From Ferrimonas balearica (GTDB taxonomy: Bacteria; Pseudomonadota; Gammaproteobacteria; Enterobacterales; Shewanellaceae): a stretch of DNA of 64,000 nt. Under the pieces are notes generated by a model, which was not told the origin of the DNA, did not search any database, and worked only from the letters and a program-made list of their open reading frames with translations. Location of the stretch: positions 1,366,874 through 1,430,873 of the forward strand of contig NZ_JAHVHV010000001.1 of assembly GCF_019802085.1 (NCBI RefSeq), in the 5' to 3' direction. A program made the position numbers and the translations under genes. Positions 36,979 through 45,417 of the stretch are shown one piece after another; position 1 is the stretch's first letter, and each line of letters begins with the position of its first letter.

Positions 36979-37767
36979 TCAGGGGGCCAGCGCCCGGTAG
37001 GCGTCCTGCACCGCCTCGGCGCCGTAATGCCGCTCCAGCCGACGGACGATAAAGTGGCCTCGGGCCATCTGCTGGTAGTGATCGATAAACAACGTGTTGA
37101 TGGTAGCCCCGCCGGCGGCCCCCAAAATTGGTACCGCCTGGGCCGCCACCTTCTGCGAGACCTGCACCGAGAACCGTTGGGCGACGGCGCTGATCAGGCG
37201 CACCAGCACCGGGGCCCCCTCGGCGCTGAGGCCTCGAGTGGCCAGGTGTTCCGCCGCCTGGGTGACCGACTGCGCCAGGGCGGCGCGCACCGCGAAGTAC
37301 CCCGAGTCTGTGGCGTCGTCCTCACCGCCCTCGCCCCCCAGGGCGAACACCGTCACGCAGGCCAACTGCGCATCCGGGGTGTCCAGGGCCTCTCCTTCGC
37401 TGCGGGCGATGTCGGCGATGGCCCGCAGCATCACCGTGGTGGACAGCGGCAGCTCCACCGCCAGGGCCGGCAAGCCGAAAAAGCCGCCCACCCCGCCGCT
37501 GGTGGCCACCGCCAGCTTATGCAGCCGATTGGCTGGCTTGGGCTGGACGTCGCGATTGAGGGTGTGCACCGCCGCCTTGACCGCCTGCTGCAGCGCCGAG
37601 TGGGTCACGCCGTTGACCCGCTCCCGCCAGCCGGCGGGCAAGCGCTTCATTCCCGCCTCGATGGGGCCGCCCAGCGCGTGACTGAACCGGGCCGCCAAAC
37701 CCGGGTGCTCCAGCAGTTGCCGCGCCTCGGCCAAGGCATCGAGATCTTCACTCTGCCATTCGCTCAT
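36979..37767 (-). CDS. EcsC-family protein
   Basis: This is a 262-residue protein with the EcsC pattern: a helical N-terminus, a glycine-rich hydrophobic centre (GGVGGFFGLPALAVELPLSTTVMLR) and a C-terminal GAAGGATINTLFIDHYQ segment. In Bacillus, EcsC is linked to the EcsAB transporter, but the family's molecular role is unknown and no EcsAB genes are nearby. ATG 37767 is chosen over 37809 because GGGA precedes it. Confidence 0.85.
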   Translation of the reverse strand: MSEWQSEDLDALAEARQLLEHPGLAARFSHALGGPIEAGMKRLPAGWRERVNGVTHSALQQAVKAAVHTLNRDVQPKPANRLHKLAVATSGGVGGFFGLPALAVELPLSTTVMLRAIADIARSEGEALDTPDAQLACVTVFALGGEGGEDDATDSGYFAVRAALAQSVTQAAEHLATRGLSAEGAPVLVRLISAVAQRFSVQVSQKVAAQAVPILGAAGGATINTLFIDHYQQMARGHFIVRRLERHYGAEAVQDAYRALAP

Positions 37768-37884
37768 CTGGTGTTCCCTTTTCCCTAACGATTTGCTGCT
37801 ACATTTCAAACTGATGCAGCGCTACGGCCTGCCAGTCCATCCAACTAGAACGAAGCGCGTCCTGCTGTCCGCTCAGGAGCTTCC

Positions 37885-38913
37885 ATGTCTCAAGCTCAAG
37901 CCCTCTATCTCCGGGGCCCGGTGTTTGACCGGGTGCTGATCCTGGGGATCCCGGTCCTGGCCATCCTCACCGCCTATTATGCGCTGTACCGCCCGGAACA
38001 CTTCATCCGGATCCTCACCCTCGACCTTTTCTTCCTCGGTTACCACCACGTTATCGCCACCTACACCCGGCTCAGCTACTACCAGGACAGGCCCGAGGAG
38101 ATGCGGTTTCTGGTCTACTACCTGCCGGCCATGGTGTTGGCGGCGGTCAGCCTCACCGCCCTGGCGGGATTCAGCTGGGTGATCTTCACCCTCTATCTGC
38201 ACTGGCAATGGTGGCACTACACCCGGCAAAGCGAGGGGATCAGCAAGTCCCTGCAGTTTAAGACCGGCAGTGACAACCAGCACGGCGGCCTGGCCCGGGC
38301 GGTGTTCTACCTGGTGCCCCTAACCGCCTTCCTGGCCATGTCCGCCCGCCAGCCTGAGACTTTCCTGTTCACCAAGGTCTGGACGCTGCCGGTGCCCGGG
38401 CCCCTGCTCTGGGCCCTGGTGACCGTCACCGGCCTGTCCGCCCTGTGGTGGCTGGTCGGCGCCCTGCGCGGCCTTTTTCAGGGGCAGGTCTCCCCGGCCC
38501 ATCTGCTCTACCTGCTCAGTCATCACGGCGTCTACCTGGTGGCCTATGTGCTGATTGAGGACATCACCATCGGCTGGCTGGCCATCAACATCTGGCACAA
38601 CTTCCAGTACATCCTCTTTGTCTGGCACTTCAACGCCAACCGCTTTCGCGAGGGGGTGGACCCCAAACACCGGGTGATCTCCTGGCTGGTGCAGCCTCGG
38701 ATGGCGCTGGTCTACGCCGCCTTCTGCATCCTGGCCACCGCCCTGTTCTACGGCGCGGTGGACGGCGCCCTGGGTCTGCTGCAACCCCACACCTCGCTGC
38801 CCCTGGTGCTGATCGCCTACCAGTCGATCAACTTCCACCACTACATCGTCGACAGCTACATCTGGAAGATCCGCCGCAAGGAGGTCAAACGCACCATAGG
38901 GCTCGAGGCCTGA
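37885..38913 (+). CDS. Histidine-rich multi-pass membrane protein, possible metal enzyme
   Basis: This is a 342-residue protein with about eight hydrophobic segments. Histidines cluster at helix ends: H54/H55 (GYHH), H106 and H111 (HWQWWHYTRQ), H213/H214 (SHH), H238 and H248 (WHNFQYILFVWHFN) and H318/H319 (NFHHY). Such spacing recalls integral-membrane di-iron hydroxylases, desaturases and carotene oxygenases of the Brp/Blh type, but I cannot place it in a named family. It ends three bases before an acyltransferase gene, so both probably modify a lipid or lipid-linked glycan. Confidence 0.7.
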   Translation: MSQAQALYLRGPVFDRVLILGIPVLAILTAYYALYRPEHFIRILTLDLFFLGYHHVIATYTRLSYYQDRPEEMRFLVYYLPAMVLAAVSLTALAGFSWVIFTLYLHWQWWHYTRQSEGISKSLQFKTGSDNQHGGLARAVFYLVPLTAFLAMSARQPETFLFTKVWTLPVPGPLLWALVTVTGLSALWWLVGALRGLFQGQVSPAHLLYLLSHHGVYLVAYVLIEDITIGWLAINIWHNFQYILFVWHFNANRFREGVDPKHRVISWLVQPRMALVYAAFCILATALFYGAVDGALGLLQPHTSLPLVLIAYQSINFHHYIVDSYIWKIRRKEVKRTIGLEA

Positions 38914-38916
38914 CCG

Positions 38917-40149
38917 GTGCAATGGACCCGCAACCTGGCCGGCCCGCCGGGGCAGATCCCCGCCCTGGATGGGCTGCGCGCCCTGGCCATTCTGCTGGTG
39001 ATGATGCGCCATGGCGTCGCCGAGTACCCCAAGTTCACCGGCGTGGAGAGCCTGCCGTCGGCGCTGAACCTGATGGCCAACGGCTGGCTGGGGGTGGATC
39101 TCTTCTTCGTCCTGAGCGGCTTTTTCATCGCCCACCACCTGATCCGCCGCTGGCCCGCCCAGGGGCCAAGTTTCGGCTTTCTTAAGACTTACCTGGCCAA
39201 GCGGGTGCTGCGCACCTTTCCCCTTTACTACGCGGTGATCGCGCTCATTCTGCTGGGCGCCATTCCCCTCTACCAGCACAACAGCTCGGACCCCATCTTT
39301 GATCTCTCGGTTCATCTGCTCTTTATGCAGGACTATTTCGGCGCCCGCTTCCTGGTGGCCCTCTGGTCCCTGGCCACCGAGGAGAAGTTCTACCTGCTGG
39401 CCCCCTGGCTGGTGGGGCTGCTGCTGGCGCTGCAGGGGCGACCACGCTGGCAGTTGAGCCTGGCCCTGGCCCTCTGTCTGCTGCCCCTGCTGGGGCGAAC
39501 CTGGGTGTTGTTGACTCAGAACATCGACAGCTACGGCGAGTTTTTCTGGGCCGTCCGGGCCCCCTTCCACCAGGCGCTGGACGGTTTTGGCTGGGGCATT
39601 CTGATGGCCCTGCTCTACCAAAAACGTCCTCCGGCCCCCGGCTTGGCGCCCCGGGCGCTTTGGGCGTTCGCCCTGTGCGCGGCGCTGATGGTGGGGCTGT
39701 TGAGCGTAACCGACTGGCTGGGCTCGGCCCGTTGGGGCTGGGTGAGCCTGGGCATCGCCGTCGGCTCTGTGCTCTTTGCCGCCATGGTGCTGAGCGCCTG
39801 CTACCTCACCGGCCCCCTGGCCCGGCTGTTGTGCTCCGTGCCCCTGCGTTTGATCTCCCGGCTCTCCTTCAGCCTCTACCTGGCCCACATGCTGGTGATC
39901 CCACTCAGCCTGGCGCTTGTCCCACCCCAGACCCTCCAGGGGGTGACCGGCTGGCTCGGCTTTTTGGCCCTCTACAGCCTGCTGAGCACGGCGCTGGCCC
40001 TGGCCCTGCACCTGGTGGTGGAACGCCCCCTGCTTCGGGTTAAGGACCGCCTGCGCTTTCCCCCGCCAGACGCTGGGCGCAGCGCTCGCTCAGGTACGCC
40101 CGCAGCCCCCGCACCCGGGCACTCAGCTGGCGTCGATCCCCGCAGATGA
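38917..40149 (+). CDS. Acyltransferase 3 (OafA-type) membrane protein
   Basis: This is a 410-residue protein with about ten helices and the family hallmarks IPALDGLRALAILLVMMRHG (active-site His region) and GWLGVDLFFVLSGFF. It probably transfers acyl groups to cell-surface sugars. The start is GTG 38917, three bases after the stop of the histidine-rich membrane protein. Its last 110 bp overlap the convergent LysR gene, so the C-terminal 36 residues may be an extension. Confidence 0.88.
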   Translation: MQWTRNLAGPPGQIPALDGLRALAILLVMMRHGVAEYPKFTGVESLPSALNLMANGWLGVDLFFVLSGFFIAHHLIRRWPAQGPSFGFLKTYLAKRVLRTFPLYYAVIALILLGAIPLYQHNSSDPIFDLSVHLLFMQDYFGARFLVALWSLATEEKFYLLAPWLVGLLLALQGRPRWQLSLALALCLLPLLGRTWVLLTQNIDSYGEFFWAVRAPFHQALDGFGWGILMALLYQKRPPAPGLAPRALWAFALCAALMVGLLSVTDWLGSARWGWVSLGIAVGSVLFAAMVLSACYLTGPLARLLCSVPLRLISRLSFSLYLAHMLVIPLSLALVPPQTLQGVTGWLGFLALYSLLSTALALALHLVVERPLLRVKDRLRFPPPDAGRSARSGTPAAPAPGHSAGVDPRR

Positions 40150-40960
40150 GGTTGAGCGGCGCCGCCTCCCCCAGCCAGTCCGAACACAGGGCCACCAGGC
40201 GCCCCTCGGCCAGATCGTCCACCACATCCAGGTGAGACTTAAAGGCCACACCGCGCCCGGCCAGGGCCCAGCGGTGCACCACCTCGCCATCGTCCGCCAC
40301 CCGGTCGCCGCGCACGTCCACCTCCAAGGTCTCCCCGCTCCGCTCGAAACGCCACCGCTGATGACGATGCTCGCTGAGCATAAAGCTCAAACAGTTGTGC
40401 TCCTTGAGCTGCTCGGGGTGGTCAGGCACTCCGTGACGCTCGAGGTATTGCGGGGAAGCCACCAGCACCCGACGGTTGTGGGGGGCCACCGGCAGCGCCA
40501 CCAGCGAGGAGTCAGACGGTGCGCCGTAACGCAGGCTGAGATCCACCCCCGGGTGGTAGAGATCGGAGAGACGATCGGAGAACTGCAGGTGAAAGCTGAG
40601 TTTGGGGTGGGCCAGCTGGAACTCGTCCAGCCAGGCCAGCAGGGTGCGCCGACCCAGGTCCGAGGGCAGCGACAGGCGCAGGGTGCCGGAGAACTGCTGG
40701 GCACCGGAGCGCAGCGCTTCGGCGCCGCTGCTCAGCAGGTTGAGCGCCTCGGTGGCGTGGGTCAGAAACTGGGCCCCCTCGGAGGTGAGCTTCAGCGAGC
40801 GAGTGGAACGCAGAAACAGCGCCGCCCCCAACTCCGCCTCCAAGCGTTTGACCGCCGCGCTGGTGGCCGCGGGAGTGAGATCCAGCTGTCGGGCCGTGGC
40901 GGAGAGGCTGCCCAGTCGGGCGGTGAGTACGAAGATCTCCAGATCCTGCAGCGCTTTCAT
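40040..40960 (-). CDS. LysR-family transcriptional regulator
   Basis: This is a 306-residue regulator from ATG 40960. The N-terminal helix-turn-helix contains LSATARQLDLTPAATSAAVKRLEAELGAALF, with a substrate-binding fold after it (FHLQFSDRLSDLYHPGVDLSLRYG is typical of the CrgA/AaeR-like subgroup). It diverges from an alcohol-dehydrogenase-like gene 98 bp away, which it probably controls. Its 3' end overlaps the acyltransferase gene by 110 bp. Confidence 0.9.
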   Translation of the reverse strand: MKALQDLEIFVLTARLGSLSATARQLDLTPAATSAAVKRLEAELGAALFLRSTRSLKLTSEGAQFLTHATEALNLLSSGAEALRSGAQQFSGTLRLSLPSDLGRRTLLAWLDEFQLAHPKLSFHLQFSDRLSDLYHPGVDLSLRYGAPSDSSLVALPVAPHNRRVLVASPQYLERHGVPDHPEQLKEHNCLSFMLSEHRHQRWRFERSGETLEVDVRGDRVADDGEVVHRWALAGRGVAFKSHLDVVDDLAEGRLVALCSDWLGEAAPLNLICGDRRQLSARVRGLRAYLSERCAQRLAGESAGGP

Positions 40961-40982
40961 TTTCAAATTCTGTTTGAAAGAG

Positions 40983-40997
40983 ATTGTTCCAGACAAT
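40983..40997. promoter_or_regulatory. LysR-type operator candidate
   Basis: ATTGT-N5-ACAAT is a T-N11-A inverted repeat in the 98-bp gap between the LysR gene and the divergent dehydrogenase gene, the usual LysR binding arrangement. Confidence 0.5.
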
Positions 40998-41058
40998 AGT
41001 TTTTCAACGTAACGACGTCAAATACCATGGGGCCGTCTTAACCAATCGGAGCAATCCC

Positions 41059-42084
41059 ATGTCCCAGACCATGAAAGCGGTGGGCTACCACCACAGCCGC
41101 CCCATCGACGCCGACGACGCCCTGCTGGATCTCACCCTGCCGGTGCCAAGCCCGGGCCCCCAGGACCTGCTGGTCCAGGTCGAAGCGGTGTCGGTGAACC
41201 CGGTGGACACCAAGATCCGGGTCCGCGTCAGCCCCGCTGAGGGCCAGGCCCAGGTGCTGGGCTGGGATGCCGTGGGTGTGGTGGCCGCCGTGGGCAGCGA
41301 GGTCACTGGCTTCGCCCCGGGGGATCGGGTCTGGTACGCCGGTGACGTCTCCCGCAGTGGCAGCAACGCCCAGTACCAGTGCGTGGATGCCCGCATCGCC
41401 GCCCACAGCCCCAAATCCCTGGGCGTGGCCGAGGCCGCGGCACTGCCGCTGACCACCCTGACCGCCTACGAGCTGCTGTTTGATCGCCTGGGCCTGAACC
41501 CGGAGCAGGACCACAGCAACGAATCCCTGCTGGTGATCGGCGCCGCCGGTGGCGTGGGCTCCATCCTGGTGCAGTTGGCCCGTCAGCTGACCAACATCGA
41601 GATCATCGCCACCGCCTCCCGTCCCGAAACCCAGGAATGGGTCAAGGAGCTCGGGGCCCACCACGTGGTGAACCACCGGGAAAACCTGGCGGACCAGGTG
41701 GCCCAGCTTGGCGCCAAGCCGGTGAAATACGTCGCCAGCCTGAACCAGACCGATCAGCACCTGGCGGCCATCGCCGAGCTGATGGCGCCCCAGGGCAAAC
41801 TGGCGCTGATCGACGATCCGGCCAGCTTCGACATCATGCCCTTTAAGCGCAAGAGCATCTCCATCCACTGGGAGTTCATGTTCACCCGGGCGCTGTTCAA
41901 TACCGACGACATTCAGCGTCAGCAGGCGATCCTGGCCGAGGTGGCCCAGCTGGTGGACGAGGGCAAGGTGAGCACCACGGTGGCGGAGCACTTCGGCACC
42001 ATCAATGCCGACAACCTCAAGCGTGCCCACGCCCTGCTGGAGTCCCAGAAGGCCCGGGGCAAGATCGTACTGGCCGGGTTCTGA
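41059..42084 (+). CDS. Zinc-type alcohol dehydrogenase / quinone oxidoreductase family protein
   Basis: This is a 341-residue medium-chain dehydrogenase/reductase. The GroES-like N-terminal half (VNPVDTKIR, GWDAVGVV) is followed by a Rossmann domain with GAAGGVGSILVQLAR. The catalytic zinc ligands of true alcohol dehydrogenases are not evident, so an NADPH-dependent quinone or enone reductase is more likely. ATG 41059 has GGAG upstream. It is divergent from the LysR gene and closed by the terminator at 42129-42156. Confidence 0.88.
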   Translation: MSQTMKAVGYHHSRPIDADDALLDLTLPVPSPGPQDLLVQVEAVSVNPVDTKIRVRVSPAEGQAQVLGWDAVGVVAAVGSEVTGFAPGDRVWYAGDVSRSGSNAQYQCVDARIAAHSPKSLGVAEAAALPLTTLTAYELLFDRLGLNPEQDHSNESLLVIGAAGGVGSILVQLARQLTNIEIIATASRPETQEWVKELGAHHVVNHRENLADQVAQLGAKPVKYVASLNQTDQHLAAIAELMAPQGKLALIDDPASFDIMPFKRKSISIHWEFMFTRALFNTDDIQRQQAILAEVAQLVDEGKVSTTVAEHFGTINADNLKRAHALLESQKARGKIVLAGF

Positions 42085-42128
42085 GCCCAGTTCAGCCATT
42101 GAGCGAGCCACCCAGCGACCTCAACAAT

Positions 42129-42156
42129 AAAAACGCGGCCATCGGGCCGCGTTTTT
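42129..42156 (+). terminator. Intrinsic terminator
   Basis: AAAACGCGGCC and GGCCGCGTTTTT pair around ATCG and are followed by ATTTTTTT. It ends the dehydrogenase gene. Confidence 0.92.
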
Positions 42157-42379
42157 ATTTTTTTGCACCAACGAAATGCTAGGCATCGGTCGTGCCGATT
42201 ATCTGGTTAATGCAGAAGTGTTAACAGGCTCCACGCTTTTATTACTGGGACGCACAGACCATTAATCAATGAGCGCAACCAAAATCGTACAGGGTGGAAT
42301 CATTTTGGTCATTTATAACCCCGGGCCACCCTTTCTTAGTTTTGCGCCTTTGTATTGTTAGGAATATTACCGATGTACG

Positions 42380-42826
42380 TTAAATCCGTATCGTTTTAAA
42401 ATACAGCGCCGCGGCCAACAAAGCCGCGAACAGGGCCCCCCAGGACTCGGCGTACAGGAAGGTCAACAGGGGCTGGGCCACCACCAGGGCCCCCGCCAGC
42501 GGCCCCCACTGCACCACCCAAAGCAGCAACAGCGCCGCGGCCATCAGCAGCAGGGCCCAGCAGCCGTTGCTGCTGATCTGCTGCTTCTCCTTGTCCTCGA
42601 GGAAGTCAAAGAACATGCGAAGGTTGCGGTCCGGATCCGTCTCATCGTAACTGAGCCAGACCATGCCGCTCTGGTCAGCCCGGCCATGGAGCTCGCCAAA
42701 CTCCGTGCGGGCCTCTTCAATCACCCCGTCCATGCCATGGTGGGACACCACGTAAAACAGGATGTTAAACATCAGCAAAAAGCCCGCCAAAATAAGCGAG
42801 CGCATCATCGAATGGGGCACGGTCAC
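42380..42826 (-). CDS. Membrane protein with cytosolic loop
   Basis: This is a 148-residue protein starting at GTG 42826 (GGA five bases upstream); the Met pair at codons 7-8 is an alternative start. One N-terminal helix (about residues 9-27), a polar loop of about 60 residues (ETDPDRNLRMFFDFLEDKE) and two to three C-terminal helices follow. The family is unknown. About 220 AT-rich bases without a gene separate it from the terminator at 42129-42156. Confidence 0.6.
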   Translation of the reverse strand: MTVPHSMMRSLILAGFLLMFNILFYVVSHHGMDGVIEEARTEFGELHGRADQSGMVWLSYDETDPDRNLRMFFDFLEDKEKQQISSNGCWALLLMAAALLLLWVVQWGPLAGALVVAQPLLTFLYAESWGALFAALLAAALYFKTIRI

Positions 42827-43059
42827 GATTCCAATATGGAGAGAATGAAAACCCGGCGTGACATCATGGTTTAAGAATCGATATCGGCTCGATATTAATT
42901 CGATAATTCATGAATAGCACTGCGGTCGCGCCCATTCTACGATGATTTTATATTCGTGGCGTCGCCTTTGACGGTGTTTGTGAACCCGAGCCAATATCCG
43001 CTTACTCGGCCACCCATGGATTGCGAAATACCCCGCCTTACCTCATCCCGCAAATAGGG

Positions 43060-43317
43060 TTAAACCGGCGGCCTCCGTTTATCCATTTTGCGAAGTGAGA
43101 AATCCAGCACCAGTAAGCAGAACAGCAAAAGAAACAACAGGGTTTTGATCCAGGGACTGGCCACCCCAAGGTGGATCAGCAAGGCCACCAGGCTGGCGTA
43201 AATAACGTGAGTCACAGTAGCAATTTTCCCGTCTGTACCAGGGAACAGCCACAGGGTGGCCGCCACTGGTGGGTGGTGAATCTGTTCTGACCAACGTCTT
43301 TCGGGGACCAGGCCCAC
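43060..43317 (-). pseudogene. Truncated duplicate of the neighbouring membrane gene
   Basis: This is an 85-codon frame whose residues from about 19 onward match the C-terminal half of the next gene upstream. Compare IYASLVALLIHLGVASPWIKT here with IYATLVVLLIHLWVVSPWIKT there. DNA similarity extends through the same stretch. The N-terminal 18 residues (GTG start, MGLVPERRW…) are unrelated and lack a ribosome binding site. It looks like a partial tandem duplication that lost its 5' half. Confidence 0.7.
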
Positions 43318-43333
43318 CGGGTGTGGGCTCTCC

Positions 43334-43879
43334 CTAGATGGACGGCATCCGGTTGGCGGTTTTGCTGAGCTTGAAGTCCAGTGCCAGGAAGCCGAGCAAC
43401 AGCAGCAGCAACAGGGTTTTGATCCAGGGGCTGACCACCCAGAGGTGGATAAGCAAGACCACCAGGGTGGCGTAAATGGCGTTAATCACAGTCCAGATTT
43501 TCCAGTCTTCGCCGTGAAGCCAAAGCCACAGCGTGGCCACCAGCAGGCCCAGCAAAAAGAACAGGCCGCTGATCGCAAACTCGAAGGCGTAGATCGCGGC
43601 CACCACAAAGAGGAACGCCGCGGTACAAAACAGGATGAAGTCCAACAGGCGGACGGTATCGTGCTTGGGTGAGGGGTGGCTGAAGACGTTGTGGTCGTCG
43701 ATGGTCACCTTGATGCGAAACAGAAACTGAAACGCGATCCAGAGCATCGCGTTAACCCTATCCAGTTGGTCGCCCTCGAGGATGGCGGCGTTGCCATTGA
43801 GGACGCTGGACAGCGCCAGCTCAAACCCCAGGAACACCGCCAGCCCCATGCTGAGGTTGGCTCTTTGGTAAAAATTCAT
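43334..43879 (-). CDS. Four- to five-helix membrane protein
   Basis: This is a 181-residue protein with hydrophobic segments near residues 10-28, 43-56, 82-103, 106-122 and 133-165. It has a polar segment with FRIKVTIDDHNVFSH between helices. It lies between nhaA and its own truncated copy on the same strand. The family is unknown and no catalytic motif is visible. Confidence 0.65.
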   Translation of the reverse strand: MNFYQRANLSMGLAVFLGFELALSSVLNGNAAILEGDQLDRVNAMLWIAFQFLFRIKVTIDDHNVFSHPSPKHDTVRLLDFILFCTAAFLFVVAAIYAFEFAISGLFFLLGLLVATLWLWLHGEDWKIWTVINAIYATLVVLLIHLWVVSPWIKTLLLLLLLGFLALDFKLSKTANRMPSI

Positions 43880-43947
43880 TGGTTTTACAGGTCGCTTAGG
43901 CGACCCGGCGCAGCGGCAAGCCGCACCAGGTCCTGCCAGTCCAGCGT

Positions 43948-45144
43948 CTAAACGCCGGATGAGGCGGAGGCGTCGGCGTCCGGCTCCGGCAGCGTGGCTT
44001 TGAGCAGCAGGCAGCCCAGCAGCGCCGCCAGCGCCGAGCCGATGAGGATCCCCAGGCGAGCCAGATCGGCGTAGTCCGAGGCTTCTGCGTCAAAGGAGAG
44101 TGAGCCGACAAACATCGCCATGGTGAAGCCCACACCGCAGAGCAGAGACACCCCCAGCAGGTGCACCCAGTTCAGTCCCTCGGGCAGTTTGGCGATGCGC
44201 AGCAGCACAGCGGCGCCACTGAACAGCATGATCCCGATGGGCTTGCCCAGCAGCAGACCCAGGGCGATGCCCATGGGCAGCGGCGAGGTGAGATCGCCCA
44301 TCCCCAGCCCCGACAGGTTCACCCCGGCGTTGGCAAAGGCGAATACCGGCAGGATCAGGAAGGTACTCCAGGGGTGCAGTCGATGCTCCAGGTGCTCGCT
44401 GGCGCAGTAGCCCTTGGCGTCTTTTTTCAGCGGCAGCACGAACGCCAGCACCACACCGGCCAAGGTGGCGTGAACGCCGGATTTGAGCACCGCCACCCAG
44501 AGGACAATGCCCACCAGCAGGAAGGGCGAGAGTCGACGCACACCAAGGCGGTTCATCAACACCAGCACACCGGTGGCCAGGGCGGACACCGCCAGGCTCA
44601 CCATGGACAAAGCGTCGCTGTAGAACAGCGCGATGATGAGGATCACCAGCAGATCATCGATGATGGCCAGGGCCAGCAGGAAGACCTTGAGCTCCACCGG
44701 CACCCGGCTGCCCAGCAGGGCCAGGATCCCCAGGGCAAAGGCGATGTCGGTGGCGGCGGGGATGGCCCAGCCGGTGCGGGCCAGGGGATCGGCGTGGTTG
44801 AAGGCCAGGAAGATAAGCGCCGGCACAATGAGTCCGCCCAGGGCCGCGTAGGTGGGCAGCGCGGCCTTGCTGGGGGTGGAGAGCGCCCCTTGCAGCAATT
44901 CCCGTTTCACCTCCAGGCCAATCAGGGTGAAGAACAGCGCCATCAGGCCGTCGTTGATCCACAGCAGCAGCGGCTTATCGATGTTCAGCGCCCCGGCCCT
45001 GACCTGGGCGGGGGTATCGAGAAAGGCCTCGTACCAGGGGGCCAGGGGGGAGTTGGCCAACACCATGGCGATGACCACCATCACCATAAGGATGATGCCG
45101 CCGGAGGACTCCTGGTCGAGAAAATTCTGGATCTTGGTTTTCAT
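43948..45144 (-). CDS. nhaA: Na+/H+ antiporter NhaA
   Basis: This is a 398-residue antiporter that exports Na+ (or Li+) in exchange for protons across the inner membrane. The transport-site aspartates fall at D133 (ATDIAFALGI), D163 and D164 (IIDDLLVILI), the same numbering as E. coli NhaA. The start is placed at ATG 45144 (MKTKIQNFL); the longer frame runs into the structured leader. Eleven or more helices are visible. Expression is probably controlled by the leader at 45175-45246. Confidence 0.95.
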   Translation of the reverse strand: MKTKIQNFLDQESSGGIILMVMVVIAMVLANSPLAPWYEAFLDTPAQVRAGALNIDKPLLLWINDGLMALFFTLIGLEVKRELLQGALSTPSKAALPTYAALGGLIVPALIFLAFNHADPLARTGWAIPAATDIAFALGILALLGSRVPVELKVFLLALAIIDDLLVILIIALFYSDALSMVSLAVSALATGVLVLMNRLGVRRLSPFLLVGIVLWVAVLKSGVHATLAGVVLAFVLPLKKDAKGYCASEHLEHRLHPWSTFLILPVFAFANAGVNLSGLGMGDLTSPLPMGIALGLLLGKPIGIMLFSGAAVLLRIAKLPEGLNWVHLLGVSLLCGVGFTMAMFVGSLSFDAEASDYADLARLGILIGSALAALLGCLLLKATLPEPDADASASSGV

Positions 45145-45174
45145 GGGCTCACTGACTCTAGTAACGAAAGGACG

Positions 45175-45246
45175 CCTTGGGACGGCGAAACAGGCTGGGC
45201 GAACAATTCCCTGCAATGGTGTCTCGCTGTCCCATCCGTCCCAAGG
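45175..45246 (-). promoter_or_regulatory. Structured nhaA leader, candidate cation (Li+/nhaA-type) riboswitch
   Basis: On the minus strand a perfect 11-bp stem (CCTTGGGACGG with CCGTCCCAAGG) closes a 50-nt interior. That interior can form two further hairpins (ATGG…CCAT and CAGG-GGG…CCC-CCTG), giving a three-way junction. It ends 30 bases before the nhaA start. Lithium-sensing riboswitches (nhaA-I and nhaA-II motifs) are known in front of nhaA genes. I could not compare the consensus base by base. Confidence 0.5.
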
Positions 45247-45417
45247 CCGCCGCAGAGTAGCGCGCAAAGATTTCAACATTGTGCAGAGCGCACATTTGCT
45301 GCACCATAGGGCAAAAGTGTCTCAACTCTGTGATCAAGCGCAAGGCGACCCGCTGAAAAATCATCGCCTTAGTCCACAAAGCTGGGTGCACTGCCCTCCC
45401 CCGTTAGGATTCAGTAT

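Noticed and set aside
38320-40011. 563-codon minus frame opposite the His-rich protein and acyltransferase genes
   Set aside because: It spans two good genes on the other strand and has a Gln/Gly/His-rich composition without a fold.
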